This document shows positions 7,479-16,917 of a stretch of DNA of 64,000 nt, piece by piece (position 1 is the stretch's first letter; the number at the start of each line of letters is the position of its first letter). The stretch lies in contig CAIOYY010000100.1 in NCBI GenBank assembly GCA_903862715.1, forward strand, positions 22,673-86,672, in the 5' to 3' direction. This stretch comes from an uncultured Alphaproteobacteria bacterium (lineage in GTDB: Bacteria > Pseudomonadota > Alphaproteobacteria > Micropepsales > Micropepsaceae). The position numbers were made by a program, and so were the translations under genes. The notes beneath the pieces were generated by a model. It made no database searches. It was not told the DNA's origin and worked only from the letters and a program-made list of their open reading frames with translations.

Positions 7479-10400
7479 TTAGCTGCAGCCGGAAGTGCCG
7501 CCGCAGGTATCGCATTTCATGCACGTGCCATTGCGCAGCAGCGTGAAGTTTCCGCAGGCGCCACAGGCATCGCCCTCATAGCCTTTCAGCCGTGCTTCCG
7601 CCGCGCGTTTGGCCTGGGCGTCGCGGGCAGCGCCCGTTTTGTTCGCCGCCGCCGTCGCCACCTGCGTGAAGCGCGTCTCCAGCGCTTCCATCACCTGACT
7701 GCCCGAATTGGCTGCCGCCGTCACCTGCGCCGTGATCTGGGCCAGCGCCGCCTCGACTTCGAGTTCTTCGGCGAGTTCCAGATCATGGTGGTGATCGTGG
7801 TGATGGGCATGGGCTTCTTCCGCCATCACATCGACTTTGGCGACCGTGTTGCCGCGGACGACCGACAGGCGGCTCATATTGCCGCGGATGTAACCCGTCG
7901 AGGTGACGCGCGAAATCATCTGCTGCTGCGCGTCGCGCCCATCGGGCTTGCCGCTGCCGTCGCCATTGCCGAGGTCTTCATCGTCCGTCGGCTGCACATG
8001 GGCGAGGTCGTAGCGTCCGAGATAGGAAACGGCCATTTCTCGGAAGATGTAATCGAGCACGCTGGTCGCGTTCTTGATCGAGTCATTGCCGATCACGATG
8101 CCCGCCGGTTCGAAGCGGGTGAAGGTGAAGGCATCGACGAATTCTTCCAGCGGTACGCCATATTGCAGGCCGATGGAGATCGCGATGGCGAAATTGTTCA
8201 TCAGCGACCGGAAGGCGGCGCCTTCCTTATGCATGTCGATGAAGATTTCGCCCGGACGTCCGTCTTCATATTCACCGGTCCGCAAGTAAACCTTGTGTCC
8301 GCCGACGACGGCCTTCTGGGTATAGCCCTTGCGGCGATGCGGCAGACGTTCGCGCGCCTGGGCGCGGACCTTTTCGACAATCCGTTCGACGATACGTTCG
8401 GTGACGGTTGTCGTACGCGCCGCCTGAGGCTGCGCCACGATTTCTTCTTCCTCGTCGTCCACGGCTTCCAGAATCTGGCTCGCCAGCGGCTGGGACAGTT
8501 TCGAGCCGTCGCGATAGAGCGCATTGGCCTTCAGCCCCAGTTTCCAGGACAGCATGTAGGATTCGCCGCATTCATCGACGGTGGCCGCATTCGGCATGTT
8601 GATCGTCTTCGAGATCGCGCCCGAGATGAAGGGCTGGCAGGCGGCCAGCATGCGGATATGGCTTTCGACCGACAGCGAACGCTTGCCGATGCGGCCGCAA
8701 GGGTTGGCGCAGTCGAACACCGGAAGATGTTCGTCCTTCAGCTGCGGCGCGCCTTCGAGCGTCATGGTGCCGCAAACATAAAGATTGGCGGCCTCCACTT
8801 CGGCTTTGGAGAAGCCCATCGCCTTCAGCATGTCGAAGGTGGGGGAATCGAGTTCTTCGGCGCCGAAGCCCAGCACTTCGCCGCAGAACTCTTCGCCAAA
8901 GGTCCATTTGTTGAAGGCGAAGCGGATGTCGAAAGCATGCTCCAGCGCATGTTCCAGCGCGTCGATCTGCGCGTCGCCAAATCCCTTGGCGCGCAGTGCC
9001 TGATGGGTAAGGCCCGTGGTCGCGCCCGCAAGCGTACCGCGGCCGACGGCATACAGGATGATGTCTTCGATCTGCTGCGGGTTGTAGCCGAGCGTCTTCA
9101 GCGCCTGCGGCACGCAGCGATTGATGATCTTGAAGTGACCGCCGCCGGCGAGCTTCTTGAACTTCACCAATGCGAAATCGGGTTCGACACCGGTCGTATC
9201 GCAATCCATTAGAAGGCCGATCGTGCCGGTTGGGGCAATCACGGTCGCCTGCGCATTGCGATAGCCATACGCGGTGCCGAGCGACAGCGCCTGATCCCAG
9301 GCCGCTTTCGCGGCTTCCGCCAGTTCCTTGTCCGGAATAGCGGCATGGTCGAGCGCGACCGGATGGGTGTGCAGCGATTCATAGCCGGACTTTTCGCCGT
9401 AGGCGGCGCGGCGATGATTGCGGATCACGCGCAGCATCGCATCGCGGTTGTCTTCATGTCCGGGGAACGCACCGAGTTCGCCCGCCATTTCCGCCGAGGT
9501 CGCATAGGAGATGCCGGTCATGATCGCCGACACGGCGCCCGCAATGGCGCGGCCCTGTTCGGAATCATAGGGAATGCCCGCCGCCATCAGAAGGCCGCCG
9601 ATATTCGCAAAGCCGAGGCCGAGCGTCCGGTAATCGTAAGAGAGTTGCGCGATTTCCTTGGACGGGAATTGCGCCATGAGGACCGAGATTTCCAGCACGA
9701 TAGTCCAGAGTCGCACCGCATGTTCGTAACCCGGCACGTCGAAGGCGAAACTGTCGTCCTTCGTCGCTTTCGCAAAGGTCATCAGATTCAGCGAGGCCAG
9801 ATTGCAGGCCGTGTCGTCGAGGAACATGTATTCCGAGCACGGATTCGACGCGCGGATATCGCCGCCTTTGGGGCAGGTGTGCCAGTCATTGATCGTAGTG
9901 TGGAACTGGATTCCGGGATCGGCGCAGGCCCATGCGGCATGCGAAACCTTCTCCCATAGATCGCGCGCCTTCACGGTCTTGTGGAGCTTGCGGTCGGTGC
10001 GGCGTGTGAGATTCCAGTCGCCGTCGTCTTCCACCGCGCGCAGGAAGGTGTCGGTAACGCGGACCGAATTGTTCGAATTCTGGCCCGAAACCGTAAGATA
10101 GGCTTCGGAATCCCAGTCGGTGTCATACGCCTTGAAGTCGAAATCGTCTTCGCCATAGCCCTGACGTGCAAACGAAATCACGCGTTCGATGTAATTGTCA
10201 GGGATCATCGCGCGGCGCGCAGCCTTGATCTCGCGCTTCAGCGCCGGGTTTTTGGTTGGGTCGAAGCAATCGTCGCCGGAGCCTTCGCAATTCACGCAGG
10301 CGCGGATGACGGCCTTCAGATGGGTGCGCGCGAGCTTCGATCCCGCGACCAGCGCGGCGACCTTCTGTTCTTCGAGCACTTTCCATTCGATGAATTGTTC

Positions 10401-11273
10401 GACGTCGGGATGGTCGATGTCGACCACCACCATCTTGGCGGCTCTACGCGTCGTGCCGCCCGATTTGATCGCGCCTGCCGCGCGGTCGCCGATCTTGAGG
10501 AAGCTCATCAGGCCCGACGATTTGCCACCGCCCGAAAGGCCTTCGGTCTCACCGCGCAGCGCCGAGAAATTCGATCCCGTGCCCGAGCCATATTTGAAGA
10601 GCCGCGCTTCGCGGGTCCACAGATCCATGATGCCGCCTTCATTCACGAGGTCGTCAGCGACGCCCTGGATGAAGCAGGCATGGGGTTGCGGGTGTTCATA
10701 GGCTGAATTGGATTTCGTCAGCTCGCCGGTTTTGAAATCGATATAGTGGTGGCCCTGGCTGGGGCCATCGATTCCATAGGCCCAGTGGAGACCGGTGTTG
10801 AACCATTGCGGGCTGTTCGGTGCGGCGCGCTGGCTGGCCAGCATGTGGCACATCTCGTCATAGAAGGCGCGCGCGTCGGTTTCGGAATCAAAATAGCCGC
10901 CCTTCCAGCCCCAATAGGCCCAGGTGCCGGCAAGGCGATGAAAGACCTGCTTGGCGCTGGTCTCGCCGCCCGTGCGGGCCGCGGTGGAGGACAGCGCGCC
11001 CAGAGCTTCGGCATCGGGGACCTGACGCCACAGGAAGGAGGGGACGTCGTTTTCTTCGACAGATTTCAGGACGCTGGCGACACCGGCGCGGCGGAAATAT
11101 TTTTGTGCCATCACGTCGCAAGCGACCTGGCTCCAGCTCTCCGGCACTTCGATGTCGGAATGGCGGAACACGATCGACCCGTCCGGATTGCGAATCTCGC
11201 TGGTCGCGGTGCGGAAGGGGATACCCTCGTAAGGAGATTTGCCTTCGGTGGTAAAGAAACGCCGGATACGCAT
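7479..11273 (-). CDS. nrdJ: Vitamin B12-dependent (class II) ribonucleotide reductase
   Basis: This 1264-residue enzyme reduces ribonucleotides to deoxyribonucleotides using adenosylcobalamin, so DNA synthesis can proceed with or without oxygen. Landmarks in order: [13 protein letters not shown] (N-terminus), [15 protein letters not shown] (near 155), [37 protein letters not shown] (substrate and catalytic loop), [20 protein letters not shown], and the CGTMTLEG...[12 protein letters not shown] cysteines. The tail ends in a zinc-ribbon-like [23 protein letters not shown] with the terminal redox cysteines. A His/Asp-rich segment ([10 protein letters not shown], around residue 1155) lies between the core and the tail. 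The family's usual length is slightly over 1200. No class I RNR is in the window. It stands alone with its own terminator. Confidence 0.97.
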   Translation of the reverse strand: MRIRRFFTTEGKSPYEGIPFRTATSEIRNPDGSIVFRHSDIEVPESWSQVACDVMAQKYFRRAGVASVLKSVEENDVPSFLWRQVPDAEALGALSSTAARTGGETSAKQVFHRLAGTWAYWGWKGGYFDSETDARAFYDEMCHMLASQRAAPNSPQWFNTGLHWAYGIDGPSQGHHYIDFKTGELTKSNSAYEHPQPHACFIQGVADDLVNEGGIMDLWTREARLFKYGSGTGSNFSALRGETEGLSGGGKSSGLMSFLKIGDRAAGAIKSGGTTRRAAKMVVVDIDHPDVEQFIEWKVLEEQKVAALVAGSKLARTHLKAVIRACVNCEGSGDDCFDPTKNPALKREIKAARRAMIPDNYIERVISFARQGYGEDDFDFKAYDTDWDSEAYLTVSGQNSNNSVRVTDTFLRAVEDDGDWNLTRRTDRKLHKTVKARDLWEKVSHAAWACADPGIQFHTTINDWHTCPKGGDIRASNPCSEYMFLDDTACNLASLNLMTFAKATKDDSFAFDVPGYEHAVRLWTIVLEISVLMAQFPSKEIAQLSYDYRTLGLGFANIGGLLMAAGIPYDSEQGRAIAGAVSAIMTGISYATSAEMAGELGAFPGHEDNRDAMLRVIRNHRRAAYGEKSGYESLHTHPVALDHAAIPDKELAEAAKAAWDQALSLGTAYGYRNAQATVIAPTGTIGLLMDCDTTGVEPDFALVKFKKLAGGGHFKIINRCVPQALKTLGYNPQQIEDIILYAVGRGTLAGATTGLTHQALRAKGFGDAQIDALEHALEHAFDIRFAFNKWTFGEEFCGEVLGFGAEELDSPTFDMLKAMGFSKAEVEAANLYVCGTMTLEGAPQLKDEHLPVFDCANPCGRIGKRSLSVESHIRMLAACQPFISGAISKTINMPNAATVDECGESYMLSWKLGLKANALYRDGSKLSQPLASQILEAVDDEEEEIVAQPQAARTTTVTERIVERIVEKVRAQARERLPHRRKGYTQKAVVGGHKVYLRTGEYEDGRPGEIFIDMHKEGAAFRSLMNNFAIAISIGLQYGVPLEEFVDAFTFTRFEPAGIVIGNDSIKNATSVLDYIFREMAVSYLGRYDLAHVQPTDDEDLGNGDGSGKPDGRDAQQQMISRVTSTGYIRGNMSRLSVVRGNTVAKVDVMAEEAHAHHHDHHHDLELAEELEVEAALAQITAQVTAAANSGSQVMEALETRFTQVATAAANKTGAARDAQAKRAAEARLKGYEGDACGACGNFTLLRNGTCMKCDTCGGTSGCS

Positions 11274-11747
11274 GGAGATGCCCCCTAAGCCGTTGATCGA
11301 AATGCCCCACCTTCGGGAATAAAGGTCTCGTTTCCCGCGTGCGGAGATGCATCCGCGCGCTGGTTTTTCGCCTCGTTATTTCCGTCAGAGCCTCCGGCGC
11401 GAACCGCGTTGGAGGATTTCAAAGCTAAGACTCGATCTGGATGAGCGCAAGGGATTTTGTGTTAACAGGAGGGGTAACACGCTAGATGTTGTTAGGAACT
11501 GTCATACATAGAAACTGTCAGAAGTTTCAGTGCCTTCCCGCGATTCGCTCAAGCCCTGTGGAAGACTCTGTGGAAAACGAGAGGTTAAGAAGGCCCAAAA
11601 TCCTGTCCTCGGCGGGGCGAGCTCAGGCTTCACCTGTGCGATTTGAGCGGCGGCGTCGCAGCGCATCAATGGTTCTTGGCGCTGGAAAACCGACCACCTA
11701 TAGTCCGGCGCGCGAAATGCTTCGCGCTGGGAAAGCGGTTTGATTCG
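11274..11747. other. Divergent intergenic region between nrdJ and the NDUFA12 gene
   Basis: 474 bp with no convincing gene. It must hold the promoters for nrdJ (minus) and for the NDUFA12-mlaD-DUF2155 run (plus). It contains an inverted repeat GTGTTA...TAACAC (11459-11480) and two copies of CTGTGGAA (near 11557 and 11571). ACACGCTAGATGTTGT (11477-11492) is only a partial match to an NrdR box, and I could not find a well-spaced partner. I saw no B12 riboswitch core. Confidence 0.5.
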
Positions 11748-12128
11748 ATGGCGTTGTTGGGAAAATTATTCGTCTGGTGGCGCGGCGCAACGCCGGGAAC
11801 ACTTATTACCACCTGGTGGTCCGGGTCGCCCGTCGGAGAAGACCAATATGGAAACCGCTATTATCAGACGAAGGACGGCAAACGCCGCTGGGTCGTTTAT
11901 GCGGGCACGGTCGAGGCCTCGCGGGTTCCGCCCGACTGGCATGGCTGGCTGCATCACACCTTTGAACATACGCCCGCCGAAGAGCCGTTCCGCACGAAGC
12001 CCTGGGAACAGGAATACCGCCCGAATCTAACCGGTACCTCCGAGGCCTATCGGCCTTCCGGCAGCCTGTGGAATGACGGCAAGCGTCCGGCGGCGACCGG
12101 CGATTACAAAGCGTGGCGTCCGAATTAG
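11748..12128 (+). CDS. NADH:ubiquinone oxidoreductase accessory subunit, NDUFA12 family
   Basis: The 126-residue protein belongs to the NDUFA12 (17.2 kDa) family, a complex I accessory subunit that alphaproteobacteria share with mitochondria. Visible motifs are TWWSGSPVGEDQYGNRYYQ, RRWVVYAGTVEASRVPPDWHGWLHH and the C-terminal YKAWRPN. ATG 11748 was chosen because it gives the family's short N-terminus; the frame stays open further upstream without similarity. It probably sits on the matrix-equivalent (cytoplasmic) arm of complex I. The adjacent mlaD and DUF2155 genes follow it in many alphaproteobacteria, so this is a conserved neighbourhood rather than a functional operon. Confidence 0.92.
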   Translation: MALLGKLFVWWRGATPGTLITTWWSGSPVGEDQYGNRYYQTKDGKRRWVVYAGTVEASRVPPDWHGWLHHTFEHTPAEEPFRTKPWEQEYRPNLTGTSEAYRPSGSLWNDGKRPAATGDYKAWRPN

Positions 12129-12215
12129 AACATATTCGTTGCGCATTTTCGGCGGCATGTTTTGCCGATGGCGTTGAGGAATAGACGAACAAGGACGCGA
12201 GGAGCCTAAAGCCCC

Positions 12216-12722
12216 ATGCAGAATTCCCTGGTCGAAACCCTTGTCGGCGCGGCAGTGCTTGCCGTTGCGGGCGGCTTTCTGATCTTCGCCTATTCCGGCA
12301 CCGGCCTTGGCGCTGCTTCCGGCTACGAAGTCAGCGCAAAATTCGGCCGCGTCGATGGGGTATCGGTCGGTGCCGATGTCCGTATTTCCGGCATCAAGAT
12401 CGGCGCCGTGTCGCGCCTCGATCTCGATCCCGACGATTACAGCGCCGTGACCTATCTTTCGATCCGCGATGATATTCGTCTTCCCGACGATTCGTCGGTG
12501 CGCATCACCTCCGAGGGTATTCTCGGAGGTCAGTATATTTCGATCGAGCCGGGCGGCTCGCCGGACATGATCGCGCCTGGTGGCGAGATCGAATATACGC
12601 AAGGCTCCATCGACCTTATCGGCCTTCTGGGCCGCACCATGTTCGGCTCGGGCGAGGCCCCCACGGGCGCAACGGCCGCGCCCGCAAGTCCCGCACCGAC
12701 AGAAGGCGTTCTCCCGCAATGA
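12216..12722 (+). CDS. mlaD: MlaD, periplasmic MCE protein of phospholipid transport
   Basis: The 168-residue protein has one N-terminal membrane helix (LVGAAVLAVAGGFLIFAYS, residues about 7-25) and an MCE domain: YEVSAKFGRVDGVSVGADVRISGIKIG, then ITSEGILGGQYISIEPGG. MlaD forms the hexameric lipid-carrying ring on the MlaFEDB inner-membrane complex that helps keep phospholipids out of the outer leaflet. The tail after residue 140 is Ala/Pro-rich. mlaE, mlaF and mlaC are not in the window. The stop overlaps the start of the next gene by 4 bp (ATGA at 12719-12722). Confidence 0.93.
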   Translation: MQNSLVETLVGAAVLAVAGGFLIFAYSGTGLGAASGYEVSAKFGRVDGVSVGADVRISGIKIGAVSRLDLDPDDYSAVTYLSIRDDIRLPDDSSVRITSEGILGGQYISIEPGGSPDMIAPGGEIEYTQGSIDLIGLLGRTMFGSGEAPTGATAAPASPAPTEGVLPQ

Positions 12723-13396
12723 TCCGTCATGCCTCTTCTGCCCTGGCCGTTGTATTTATCGCGGGCCTTGTGGCCTGCGGTGAGGAACCGGCCGCTCCCG
12801 TTGCCGAAGTCCCGGCGGAAGGCGCGCCCATGCCCGCGCAACCGGCTCCCGGACAGAACACACCGCAACCCGATATCGAGCGCGAATACACGCTGCTCGA
12901 CGCCGTATCGGACGCGAACGGCATTCACCGCATGGCGATCCTGCGCGCGCTCGACAAGGTGACGGGACGGGCGATCGATCTTTATGCGCCCGCGGGCATT
13001 CCCATTGATTACGGCACGCTCACCATCACCGTGCAGCATTGCTACACGGTGCCGCCGGAAGAGCCGCCTGAGACCAATGCCTTCCTGCAGATCGACAACC
13101 GCGAAGGCGGCGTCGGCGAGCCCATGCGCATTTTCTCAGGCTGGATGTTTGCCTCGACGCCTGCGCTTCATGCGCTGGAACATCCCGTCTACGATGTTTG
13201 GGTAATCACCTGCAGAACCGACGCGCCGCCTCCTGCGCCGCCCGTACCCGAGGTGGTGTCCGAGCCATTGCCCGAAGACGAAACGCTCGCGGTCCCGGAT
13301 GGCGACGTTGCGCCCTTTGACGCCGCCGACGTTCCGCTATTCGACCCCAATGCGCCCGCGGATCCCGCAGCCCCAGTAACGCCGTCAAACGAGTAA
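12719..13396 (+). CDS. DUF2155-family lipoprotein, function unknown
   Basis: The 225-residue protein starts with a hydrophobic signal (ALAVVFIAGLVACG) whose C20 fits a lipobox. A Pro/Ala linker follows, then the DUF2155 core (about residues 62-164): AILRALDKVTGRAIDL, YGTLTITVQHCYTVPPEEPPETNAFLQI and RIFSGWMFASTPALHALEHPVYDVWVITC, with a conserved Cys pair likely to form a disulfide. The role is unknown; it is probably envelope-associated. The last 60 or so residues are Pro/Asp/Ala-rich and lie opposite the 3' end of aat: the two genes overlap tail-to-tail by 208 bp. Confidence 0.88.
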   Translation: MIRHASSALAVVFIAGLVACGEEPAAPVAEVPAEGAPMPAQPAPGQNTPQPDIEREYTLLDAVSDANGIHRMAILRALDKVTGRAIDLYAPAGIPIDYGTLTITVQHCYTVPPEEPPETNAFLQIDNREGGVGEPMRIFSGWMFASTPALHALEHPVYDVWVITCRTDAPPPAPPVPEVVSEPLPEDETLAVPDGDVAPFDAADVPLFDPNAPADPAAPVTPSNE

Positions 13397-13983
13397 AAGT
13401 CACCGTGCCTGCCCAGTGCGTCGTCGAGCAGACGCTCGAAGTCGCGCTCATCGATATCGAGCGCTCCGAACTGATCGAGGTGCGGATTTGGAAATTGCGC
13501 ATCGAGAAGCGTATAGCCGCCATATTTCAGGCGCGCGGCCAGATGCACCAGCGCCACCTTGCTCGCGTCGCTCCGTAGCGAAAACATGCTCTCGCCGAAA
13601 AACGCCGCGCCTATGGAAAGCCCGTAAAGCCCGCCGACGAGCTCGCTTCCCTCCCAGGCCTCGATGCTATGGGCGTGTCCACGCGCATGCAGTATCTCGA
13701 AAACCTCGACGATGTCGGGATTGATCCAGGTCTCGTCGCGTTCGGGCCGTGTAGCGCCGCAAAGTCGGATGACCTCGGAAAAAGCCGTGTCGCGGCGCAT
13801 GTCGAAGGGCGCGTTGCGGATGGTGCGCGCGAGGCGCTTTGGTACATGGAAATCATTCAGCGGCAGGATACAGCGTTCGTTGGGACGCACCCAGAGAACG
13901 TCCGGCGCATCATGTTTCTCCGCCATCGGGAAAACGCCGAGGCGATAGGCAAGAAGCAGTTCTTCCGGATCGATTCGTGCCAT
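13189..13983 (-). CDS. aat: Leucyl/phenylalanyl-tRNA-protein transferase
   Basis: Aat adds Leu or Phe to proteins with N-terminal Arg or Lys, marking them for ClpS/ClpAP (N-end rule). The conserved part is residues 1-196: ELLLAYRLGVFPMAE, WVRPNERCILPL, ETWINPDIVEVFEILHARGHAHSIEAWEG, LVGGLYGLSIGAAFFGESMFS and LLDAQFPNPHLDQFGA. The normal end of the family is near residue 200-220. Here the frame runs on for about 68 residues of Gly/Ser/Ala-rich sequence (GAAGSAGALGSNSG...) that are entirely antisense to the DUF2155 gene, giving 264 in all. ATG 13983 is set by the family N-terminus. It follows the DoxX-family gene by 68 bp. Confidence 0.9.
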   Translation of the reverse strand: MARIDPEELLLAYRLGVFPMAEKHDAPDVLWVRPNERCILPLNDFHVPKRLARTIRNAPFDMRRDTAFSEVIRLCGATRPERDETWINPDIVEVFEILHARGHAHSIEAWEGSELVGGLYGLSIGAAFFGESMFSLRSDASKVALVHLAARLKYGGYTLLDAQFPNPHLDQFGALDIDERDFERLLDDALGRHGDFYSFDGVTGAAGSAGALGSNSGTSAASKGATSPSGTASVSSSGNGSDTTSGTGGAGGGASVLQVITQTS

Positions 13984-14051
13984 GGCCCCGTCAGTGTCGG
14001 GGAAGAGAGGCCACGCGCGCAAGGCTTGCCTCGCGCGGCCTCCAAAGCCAA

Positions 14052-14423
14052 TCAGGCCGTCTTGCGTATTTGCGCGTCGAGGCTGAAGGGACCGCCACCT
14101 GCGGCAGCAAGATAGAAAAATACAAAGCAGAAAATGATGGCGAGGTCGCCGCCATTCAGAATGGGATAGATATCTCTCGGTGCATGCACCATGAAATAGG
14201 CGACCGCCATCATGCCCGAACAGACAAAGGCGGCGGGACGTGTGAAAAGGTCGAGCGTCAGTAGCACCCCGCCGGCAAACTCGATGACGCCGGCCACCCA
14301 CATCATCGAGAAGAGTTCGGGATAGCCACCGCCACCGTCCGGGCTGACGGGGAATTGCAGCAGTTTCTGTGTGCCGTGCTGAAGAAAGACGAGGCCCGAT
14401 ACGCATCGAAGCAGGCTGAGCAA
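14052..14423 (-). CDS. DoxX-family small membrane protein
   Basis: The 123-residue protein has four predicted membrane helices: LSLLRCVSGLVFLQHGTQKLL, a helix around MMWVAGVIEFAGGVLLTL, AAFVCSGMMAVAYFMVHA and LAIIFCFVFFYLAA. The RCVSGLVFLQHGTQKL start and the later GPFSLDA end are typical of DoxX/DoxD-like proteins. Some homologues take part in redox stress responses, but the role here is unknown. It lies between accC (95 bp upstream) and aat, same strand, so it may be cotranscribed. Confidence 0.88.
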   Translation of the reverse strand: MLSLLRCVSGLVFLQHGTQKLLQFPVSPDGGGGYPELFSMMWVAGVIEFAGGVLLTLDLFTRPAAFVCSGMMAVAYFMVHAPRDIYPILNGGDLAIIFCFVFFYLAAAGGGPFSLDAQIRKTA

Positions 14424-14518
14424 CGCGCCCGACCAAGACGATAGAAAATTCGTGGCGTCCTCCCGAATGGCCGGAAGATGCCGGGCGCGGAACGCACTAT
14501 AACCGGAGATGGACCGAT

Positions 14519-15874
14519 TTAGTTACGGCCTGTGGCCCTGCGGGCAAGATAATGTTCCAGCCAGTGAATATTATAGGCGCCGTCGATGATGTCGGCCTGG
14601 CCGATCAACTCCTGAAACAGCGGGATCGTTGTTTCGATGCCGCCCACCACCAATTCGTCGAGCGCACGGCGCAGGCGCATCAGGCATTCATTACGGCTTT
14701 TGCCGTGCACGATGAGCTTACCAACGAGGCTGTCGTAATAGGGCGGAATTTTGTAACCGGCATAAGCGGCCGAATCCATGCGCACGCCGAGACCGCCGGG
14801 CGCATGAAAATCGGTGATCTTTCCCGGGGACGGCTGAAAGGTGAACGGGTTTTCCGCATTGATCCGGCACTCGATGGCGTGGCCCGCGAAGGTGACATCT
14901 TCCTGCTCGATTTCTAGCGCAGATCCCGCGGCAATACGGATCTGCTCGCGCACGAGATCTAGACCGGTGATCAATTCGGTCACGGGATGTTCGACCTGCA
15001 GACGGGTGTTCATTTCGATGAAGTAGAAATTTCCGTCTTCATATAGAAATTCGACTGTACCGACGCCGAGATAGCCGAGCTTCTTCAGTGCGTCGGTGAC
15101 GACCTTGCCGATTTTTTCGCGCGCCTGAATATTCAGCGCGGGGCTCGGCGCCTCTTCCCAGACTTTCTGGTGACGGCGCTGCAGCGAACAATCGCGTTCG
15201 CCGAGATGCAGAACATGGCCCTGCGAATCCGCGATAACCTGGATTTCGATATGACGCGGCTTTTCGAGATATTTCTCCATATAGACCGCGTCATCGCCGA
15301 AGGCGGCTTTGGATTCGCTCTTTGCAGTGGACAGTGCGAGCGAGAGCTCGCTTGCGGACCGCGCGACCTTCATGCCGCGTCCGCCGCCGCCCGCGGCCGC
15401 CTTGATGAGGACCGGATAGCCCATGTCATTGGCGACGCGGATGGCTTCCGCTTCGCTTTCCACTGCGCCATCCGAGCCGGGAACGGTCGGAATGCCGAGC
15501 GATTTGACGGCGGCCTTGGCTGCAATCTTGTCGCCCATCAGGCGGATATGTTCGGGCTTTGGACCGATGAAGGTAATGCTGTGTTCGCCGAGGATTTCGG
15601 CGAAACGTGCATTCTCCGAAAGAAAACCGTAGCCGGGATGAATGGCGTCCGCCCCCGTGATCTCGCAGGCCGAAACGATGGCGGGGATATTTAAATAGGA
15701 TTGCGACGCCTGAGGCGGGCCGATGCAGACGCTTTCATCGGCGAGGCGCACATGCATCGCGTCGGAATCGGCGGTCGAATGCATCGCAACGGTCTGAATG
15801 CCCATTTCCTTGCATGCACGATTGATGCGAAGGGCAATTTCGCCGCGATTGGCAATGAGGACTTTTTCGAACAT
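14519..15874 (-). CDS. accC: Biotin carboxylase subunit of acetyl-CoA carboxylase
   Basis: The 451-residue enzyme uses ATP and bicarbonate to carboxylate biotin on AccB, the first half-reaction of fatty-acid synthesis. Landmarks are [16 protein letters not shown] at the N-terminus, the ATP-grasp glycine loop [13 protein letters not shown] (near 160), ECDCS-like [47 protein letters not shown] (near 275), and [20 protein letters not shown]. Length is normal. It lies 13 bp downstream of accB, as in most bacteria. accA and accD are not in the window. Confidence 0.98.
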   Translation of the reverse strand: MFEKVLIANRGEIALRINRACKEMGIQTVAMHSTADSDAMHVRLADESVCIGPPQASQSYLNIPAIVSACEITGADAIHPGYGFLSENARFAEILGEHSITFIGPKPEHIRLMGDKIAAKAAVKSLGIPTVPGSDGAVESEAEAIRVANDMGYPVLIKAAAGGGGRGMKVARSASELSLALSTAKSESKAAFGDDAVYMEKYLEKPRHIEIQVIADSQGHVLHLGERDCSLQRRHQKVWEEAPSPALNIQAREKIGKVVTDALKKLGYLGVGTVEFLYEDGNFYFIEMNTRLQVEHPVTELITGLDLVREQIRIAAGSALEIEQEDVTFAGHAIECRINAENPFTFQPSPGKITDFHAPGGLGVRMDSAAYAGYKIPPYYDSLVGKLIVHGKSRNECLMRLRRALDELVVGGIETTIPLFQELIGQADIIDGAYNIHWLEHYLARRATGRN

Positions 15875-15887
15875 CGGAATAGGGATG

Positions 15888-16355
15888 TTAATCTACGAGC
15901 ATGAGGGGTTCGCCGAATTCTACCGGCTGCCCGTCTTGCACATAGATTTCGACCACGCGGCCGGAAATATTGGACGGCACCTGATTCATGGTCTTCATCG
16001 CTTCGATGATGAGGAGCGTCTGTCCGTCGCTCACCTTGTCGCCGGGCTTCACGAAAGGCGGAGCGCCCGGCGCGGGACCGAGATAGACGGTACCGACCAT
16101 GGGCGACGCGATCACGGTGCCGCGCGGCGCCGCTTCTTCCTTCGCCGGAGCGGCACCGGAAATAAGGGCAGGGGCAGGCGCGGCATAGGCCGGCATCGGC
16201 GCACCCTGGCGCGCCACACGCACGCGCGTTCCGGTTTCTTCGACTTCGATTTCCGTAAGTCCCGTTTCCTCGAGAAGCTCCGCGAGCTCGCGAACAAAAT
16301 CGGGATCGATATTCGGGCGCTTCTTGGAAGGATTGGCGCGTTTGCCGTCAGTCAT
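15888..16355 (-). CDS. accB: Biotin carboxyl carrier protein of acetyl-CoA carboxylase
   Basis: The 155-residue BCCP carries carboxybiotin between AccC and AccAD. The C-terminal biotinyl domain contains [22 protein letters not shown], the thumb-bearing [11 protein letters not shown], and the biotinylated lysine in EAMKTMNQV. The N-terminal part ([24 protein letters not shown]) is the usual helical segment, joined by an Ala/Pro linker. ATG 16355 overlaps the aroQ stop by 4 bp, so aroQ-accB-accC is an operon on the minus strand. Confidence 0.97.
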   Translation of the reverse strand: MTDGKRANPSKKRPNIDPDFVRELAELLEETGLTEIEVEETGTRVRVARQGAPMPAYAAPAPALISGAAPAKEEAAPRGTVIASPMVGTVYLGPAPGAPPFVKPGDKVSDGQTLLIIEAMKTMNQVPSNISGRVVEIYVQDGQPVEFGEPLMLVD

Positions 16356-16801
16356 TTCGTTTTGACCTTGATGAGTCTAGCTATGGCATCTACCGCCAGC
16401 AGGTACCCCGTATCCTTGAGCCCACAAATGAGGCCGGTCGCGGCATCCGTCACATAGGAATGCCGACGATAGGGTTCCCGCCGAAACAGATTCGACAGAT
16501 GCACTTCAATGATAGGCTTTTCCACGGTGCGCAAGGCGTCGAGGATCGCGACCGAGGTGTGGGAATAGGCAGCGGCGTTGATGATCAGGCCCGAGGCCTT
16601 TGTCCGCGCCTCCTGGATCCAGTCCACTAATTCGCCCTCATGGTTGGATTGCCGGAAGACGATCTTGAGACCGAGTGTCTTGGCATGGGCGGTGACCGCC
16701 TGCTCGATATCTGCCAGCGTCATGCTGCCATAGATCTCCGGTTCCCTTGTGCCTAAGAGATTGAGCGTAGGGCCATTCAGGACATATATGGGGAGCGTCA
16801 T
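16352..16801 (-). CDS. aroQ: 3-dehydroquinate dehydratase, type II
   Basis: The 149-residue enzyme dehydrates 3-dehydroquinate to 3-dehydroshikimate in the shikimate pathway. Type II family motifs are [20 protein letters not shown] (the Tyr near residue 24 is catalytic), [37 protein letters not shown] and [20 protein letters not shown]. It assembles as a dodecamer in the cytoplasm. It is the first gene of the aroQ-accB-accC run; thiSG starts divergently about 115 bp away. Confidence 0.97.
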   Translation of the reverse strand: MTLPIYVLNGPTLNLLGTREPEIYGSMTLADIEQAVTAHAKTLGLKIVFRQSNHEGELVDWIQEARTKASGLIINAAAYSHTSVAILDALRTVEKPIIEVHLSNLFRREPYRRHSYVTDAATGLICGLKDTGYLLAVDAIARLIKVKTK

Positions 16802-16917
16802 GGGCTTAACGGCCCTTTCGAGGGGTGTGGCGAGGGAGGCTGCCGGGTGGGTCGAAATCGGGCAGCATTAGAAGACCAAATCCCGGCAAAACGAAACGGA
16901 AATCAGGGTACCTAGCA

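Noticed and set aside
7344..9212. A 622-codon open frame on the plus strand opposite nrdJ
   Set aside because: It is antisense to conserved NrdJ motifs, has no recognisable domain, and is a usual by-product of GC-rich coding. nrdJ is clearly the real gene.
11477..11518. Tandem NrdR boxes before nrdJ
   Set aside because: The first matches 11 of 16 bases, a second only 8 of 16, and their spacing of 26 bp is not a usual one.
11555..11582. DnaA boxes / replication origin
   Set aside because: Two CTGTGGAA motifs fit TGTGGATAA poorly, no AT-rich unwinding region is present, and no origin-linked genes are near.
16802..16917. TPP riboswitch before thiSG
   Set aside because: No CTGAGA or ACCTGA core and only about 115 bp of space.
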